Source of the DNA: Pedobacter yulinensis
Lineage (GTDB): Bacteria > Bacteroidota > Bacteroidia > Sphingobacteriales > Sphingobacteriaceae
Direction: 5' to 3'
Assembly: GCF_003029735.1 (NCBI RefSeq)
Contig: NZ_KZ686268.1
Coordinates: forward strand, 558,001-622,000
Length of the DNA stretch: 64,000 nt
The translations under genes and the position numbers were made by a program. How positions within the stretch are numbered: the stretch's first letter is position 1; every line of letters begins with the position of its first letter. The notes below the pieces were generated by a model, which worked only from the letters and a program-made list of their open reading frames with translations, had not been told where the DNA came from and ran no database searches. This document shows, piece by piece, positions 60,950 through 64,000 of this stretch.

Positions 60950-63619
60950 CTATTTGTACAGCTGATTGAAAAGCAGCTTGAAGGTTCCATGCGTCTGGGC
61001 CCTGAAGGTTATTTCCGGCCCAAAGGCAAGGAATCTACCCTTTCCATACTGGCTTTCGAAAGCTGCAACCGCACCGGTCAAACTCGCCTGGCCCCAGGCC
61101 CAGCCACTGCGCAGCGGGCTTGCCGAACTGAACCACATGAGCGGTTTGACCACATGTGGCGATTGAACGGATGAATCTCTCTTAAACACCGGGCTGTCGT
61201 CGAAATACACATCGGTCAATTTGTCCATACCATACATTGCCGCAGCTGACTGGTCGGTCTCAGCCTGCAATACACTTCCCGGGATATAGTACTTTTCTTC
61301 GGGCAGCTTCCGCTCCCGTCCATTAACTACCTCATTTACTGCGCTTTTTACCGGGAGGCCCAGGTGGTAAGCCAGGTTGGTACTGCTGCCAATAGTTACA
61401 ACCGTACCGCCTTCTTCGAGGAAACGTTTCAATTGCGGAATCGATTTCTCGGCAGTAATGCGGCCCAGCATGTGCCTGAACGCTTCCGGGATATCATTAG
61501 GATCCGGCCCTGGCTGCCGCGACGCGGGCTGCTGTACCGGCGGAATTGCCCCGCCTACAAACACGATCACATCAAACTTGGCGTTCAAATTGCCGGCATC
61601 GATATCCTGCGGGTAAATAACCGTAGCCGGATAATGAAATTGCTCCATCAGCCACCGTACCCATCCTGATGCCATGGAACCGCCGTAAGTATCCCACAGC
61701 GCAATTCTTGCCGGCTTAAGTGAGGTTGTACGCCCGCTTGCCTTTGCCATTGCCGACTTCACGTTCGCTCGCGATAAAACGGAGACCGCGGCTGCATTGC
61801 CCGGAATATGAAAATTACCCTGCTGATCGCGCCGCACTTCGATTCCTTTCTGCAAGAGATCGTTTACCGCTCTGAACGAATCATTTTGCCGGCCGCTTAG
61901 TACCAGCGATTTACCTTTTGCCGGTTTGTGCGACGGCGCGATCAGCTCGCCCACGGGCAGCCTGCTGAAAGGGCCGCTGAATGCATCGCTTATCCGGTCA
62001 AATTTCACATTCATGAGGTAGGCGAGGGTCCAGCCGGCAGCATCGTACGGAGCGACAGGCGGCCCTCCGGGATATTTAAAATCATTGGGGTGATCCTGCG
62101 GCTCGAACATGTCCAGCACATGTGGCCTGAACGCCTGGTCAGTCTTCACGATAAAACTTCCGGCCGGATAGGATTTCTCCCCGACGCGAAACGCCTCAGT
62201 TGCTTTTTCTACCTCGATTCCTGTCCGGATCAGCGCATTAAGGAACTTGATTGCCGTATTCAGGTCAGGCTGGTTTGCCGGAATGATGTAACCCCTCGCA
62301 TCCCGGTTGGCCCGAGCGGTCATGACCGTGTCGAAGAATTTTTTGTTTGGGCTGCGTGCGGGAACGCCGGCCGCGCCGGTATCGCCGGCACGCACAGCCG
62401 CCTGTATGGCCTCGATCTTTTTGGGTGAGAACGACCAGGTATCGCGGCTGCCGCGCTCGATCGAATTGCGACCCATGCGGTAAATGTTAAACAGAAGGTC
62501 ATCACGGTAACGCTGCGCGTACCCCAGTACCGCATAATTGAGTGATACCGAATAGTCTATCGAATTGCGGAAAAACCACGCCCGTGGCGTAACCGGATTG
62601 GGCGAATCGCTGTTTGGAAGCAGGCGGGCGGGTACAAGGGGAATAGCAGAGGGGGTCGGGCTTCCAACGATTTCGGTGAGCAGGCCAATCATGTTGTGAA
62701 AGTACGTGGTGGTGCGCAAGCCGCCGTTGTACCAGGTAGAAAACACTGACCCGTTCCGCTGCGTATAACCCGGCTTGCCCTCCGTATTCATGCGGTTGTG
62801 CATGGCTGCGCCAACGGCATCCAGGCTGGTCATCAGCACCGGATCGAAAACATAGTTGAAAGGGTCCCGGTAGGGCGGGCCGGCCACTACCGTACCCGCA
62901 GGTCCTGCCTGGTGGTGGTTGTACATGATTTGCGGTAGCCACTCTACAAACAACTGCCGGCCTATATTTTGGGTCTCTTTCATGTTAAGCATGAAAAAAT
63001 CGCGGTTATTGTCATGCCCCACATATTTCTGGTAAAGCCGGGGTGCAAATGATATGGTCCTTTTTGCCGTATCCGCGTGCCGCATATACCAGTTGCTGAT
63101 CAGTTCCTGCCCGTCGGGATTGGCATGCGTCATGAGCACAATGACCTTATCCAGGATGGCATTTGTTTCGGCATCCTGCCTGCTGCAGAGTTGCCAGGCC
63201 GTTTCAATGAGCTGGTGTATCCCTACTGTTTCATTGGCATGCAGGCCGCCATCGATCCACACGATCGCCTTTCCGTCTGCAGTCAGTTTTTTTGCTTCAA
63301 CTTCTGTAATCCGCGCCCTCGCCAATTGCTGGGAAATGCGCTTATAGGTTTCCAGTTTAGCCAGGTTTTCAGGCGATGAAACGATCAGCATATACTGATC
63401 GCGCCCTTCTTCAGTCTTACCGATGGAAACCAGTTTCACCCGGTCTGAAGCTGCAGCGAGTTTTTTAAAGTATGCTTCGGTCTGCGTATAATTGGCAAGT
63501 TTGTAATTCTCCCCAATGTCGAAACCAAAATGTGCCTTGGGGCTGGGTACCTGCGCAGACGTTCCCAGGGAAACACAGGCCATGCAGAAGGCCAGGCCCA
63601 GTATTTTGCAGTAGTTCAT
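60950..63619 (-). CDS. Secreted M14-family zinc carboxypeptidase, long form
   Basis: An 889-residue exported peptidase. Start at ATG 63619; the longer frame opens at a TTG (63643) inside the promoter element. Signal peptide ends TSAQ. The M14 domain covers about 30-420: His127 and Glu130 in GLHANE, the NNRD at 204-207, and the third ligand in YNHHQAG (His235 or His236). The C-terminal region (about 620-760) has a GATase/ThuA-like fold with KFDVIVFVGGAIPP. It shares the build of the M14 protein at 9193-11658, so the two are paralogues. Probably periplasmic or extracellular peptide degradation. Confidence 0.9.
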   Translation of the reverse strand: MNYCKILGLAFCMACVSLGTSAQVPSPKAHFGFDIGENYKLANYTQTEAYFKKLAAASDRVKLVSIGKTEEGRDQYMLIVSSPENLAKLETYKRISQQLARARITEVEAKKLTADGKAIVWIDGGLHANETVGIHQLIETAWQLCSRQDAETNAILDKVIVLMTHANPDGQELISNWYMRHADTAKRTISFAPRLYQKYVGHDNNRDFFMLNMKETQNIGRQLFVEWLPQIMYNHHQAGPAGTVVAGPPYRDPFNYVFDPVLMTSLDAVGAAMHNRMNTEGKPGYTQRNGSVFSTWYNGGLRTTTYFHNMIGLLTEIVGSPTPSAIPLVPARLLPNSDSPNPVTPRAWFFRNSIDYSVSLNYAVLGYAQRYRDDLLFNIYRMGRNSIERGSRDTWSFSPKKIEAIQAAVRAGDTGAAGVPARSPNKKFFDTVMTARANRDARGYIIPANQPDLNTAIKFLNALIRTGIEVEKATEAFRVGEKSYPAGSFIVKTDQAFRPHVLDMFEPQDHPNDFKYPGGPPVAPYDAAGWTLAYLMNVKFDRISDAFSGPFSRLPVGELIAPSHKPAKGKSLVLSGRQNDSFRAVNDLLQKGIEVRRDQQGNFHIPGNAAAVSVLSRANVKSAMAKASGRTTSLKPARIALWDTYGGSMASGWVRWLMEQFHYPATVIYPQDIDAGNLNAKFDVIVFVGGAIPPVQQPASRQPGPDPNDIPEAFRHMLGRITAEKSIPQLKRFLEEGGTVVTIGSSTNLAYHLGLPVKSAVNEVVNGRERKLPEEKYYIPGSVLQAETDQSAAAMYGMDKLTDVYFDDSPVFKRDSSVQSPHVVKPLMWFSSASPLRSGWAWGQASLTGAVAAFESQYGKGRFLAFGPEITFRAQTHGTFKLLFNQLYK

Positions 63620-63640
63620 GAATAACAGTTTAGGTTTGCT

Positions 63641-63648
63641 CAAATATA
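63641..63648 (-). promoter_or_regulatory. -7 promoter element of the long M14 peptidase gene
   Basis: Minus strand TATATTTG, exact match, 21 bases upstream of ATG 63619. Confidence 0.7.
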
Positions 63649-63729
63649 GCGGGATTTCATCCCCCGGCTACGCTGTTTAAGATTTGTTACACCGGCAGCT
63701 TTTCAGCAGTTTTTGCGTACATTGCTTGT

Positions 63730-63945
63730 ATGGTCAATGTGCTCGCCCTCAGCGTTTTTTTTCTGGCAATCTTTTTCTTTTTCAGATCGCTTTACGACCT
63801 GTACCGCACCCCTTTGCTTAACAAACAGGACAAGACCAACCTGGCCTACCTGGTTTGCATGCTGCCTGTCATGGGCTCATTCATTTTTTATTATTTCCTT
63901 TTCAGGCAACGGCGACGATCCGGGTACCGGTCGTTTCATTCTTGA
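63730..63945 (+). CDS. Small two-helix membrane protein
   Basis: A 71-residue protein with helices at about 3-20 and 40-58 and a basic C-terminus (RQRRRSG). The arrangement resembles the PLDc_N (phospholipase D nuclease N-terminal-like) membrane domain, but without further domains. Function unknown. It is divergent from the M14 gene; a partial -7 element (TACATTGC, near 63718) precedes it. Confidence 0.65.
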   Translation: MVNVLALSVFFLAIFFFFRSLYDLYRTPLLNKQDKTNLAYLVCMLPVMGSFIFYYFLFRQRRRSGYRSFHS

Positions 63946-63962
63946 TTCATAAGGGAATTGCC

Positions 63963-63970
63963 TACATTTG
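63963..63970 (+). promoter_or_regulatory. -33/-7 promoter for a gene beyond the window
   Basis: TACATTTG, exact match, with TTG at 63942-63944 and an 18-base spacer. No start of an open frame is visible before the window ends, so the gene lies to the right. Confidence 0.7.
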
Positions 63971-64000
63971 CTGCGATGTAGTTCTTTTCTTATTCACATC

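Overview
The window reads as chromosomal DNA of a Bacteroidota bacterium, most likely of the Chitinophagaceae/Sphingobacteriaceae side of the phylum. The evidence is SusC/SusD-type nutrient uptake genes, a GldH-like gliding lipoprotein, a ribosomal protein S16 with a long Ala/Glu tail, a split DsbD, carboxypeptidase-regulatory-like domains on secreted proteins, and repeated matches to the Bacteroidota -7 promoter element TAnnTTTG in front of genes. The family assignment is inference; no rRNA gene is present. I see no tRNA, rRNA, CRISPR array, insertion sequence, integrase or prophage gene. Coding density is very high.

Layout. 1-9192: a SusC/SusD pair plus a second SusC-like receptor, all on the minus strand, with the only two long gene-free stretches of the window (3215-4030 and 8611-9192). 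9193-11658: a secreted M14 metallopeptidase. 11795-19499: murF, a 7TMR-DISM histidine kinase with its LuxR-type response regulator, then on the minus strand a RicT/PSP1-family protein, a GldH-like lipoprotein, DNA polymerase III delta prime and an outer-membrane beta-barrel protein. 19593-24553: ruvX, an O-methyltransferase, two tandem glucosaminidase-LysM wall hydrolases, a secreted regulatory-domain protein, a small HExxH membrane protein and a DUF3078 protein. 24537-31154: a GAF-PAS-DHp protein without an ATPase domain, ffh, a ComM/YifB ATPase, an orphan four-helix membrane protein, an M16 peptidase and peptide deformylase. 31159-39427: Mrp/ApbC and NFU iron-sulfur factors, a GT51 glycosyltransferase with an AsmA-like N-terminal half, hpt, psd, an MscS channel and a Glu/Leu-type dehydrogenase. 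39482-41838: the rpsP-rimM-trmD-rplS ribosome cluster. 41996-47012: a deoxyribonucleotidase, a YbjQ protein, pfkA, split DsbD and birA. 47022-55687: rsfS-ftsH, a LutC-like protein, a FabH-like synthase, a TPR protein, a zinc-ribbon coiled-coil protein, a Nif3 protein, TM2 and DUF2752 proteins. 55764-63945: mfd, a DUF3820 protein, a FrnE-like DsbA, a CsgG-like secreted protein, a second M14 metallopeptidase and a small membrane protein.

How the genes work together. Most of the window is housekeeping: ribosome assembly and translation (rpsP, rimM, trmD, rplS, def, rsfS), protein targeting and quality control (ffh, ftsH), the cell wall (murF, GT51, glucosaminidases), DNA metabolism (holB, ruvX, mfd, comM) and iron-sulfur assembly (Mrp, NFU). 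The accessory layer is envelope-centred: TonB-dependent uptake, secreted peptidases and secreted adaptor-like proteins. The two SusC genes have no sugar-active enzyme beside them; the nearest exported enzyme is a peptidase, so peptide uptake is as likely as glycan uptake.

Two structural themes stand out. First, 18 exact TAnnTTTG motifs lie upstream of genes; several fix the start codon by placing a longer reading frame inside the promoter, and five end only 4-8 nt before the start codon, predicting leaderless or nearly leaderless mRNAs. Second, convergent genes are packed so tightly that their stop codons abut or overlap, and only one of eight convergent junctions carries a visible intrinsic terminator. 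I did not find a clearly new multi-gene system; the best candidates for unexplored biology are the small HExxH membrane protein, the ATPase-less DHp protein and the GT51 fusion.
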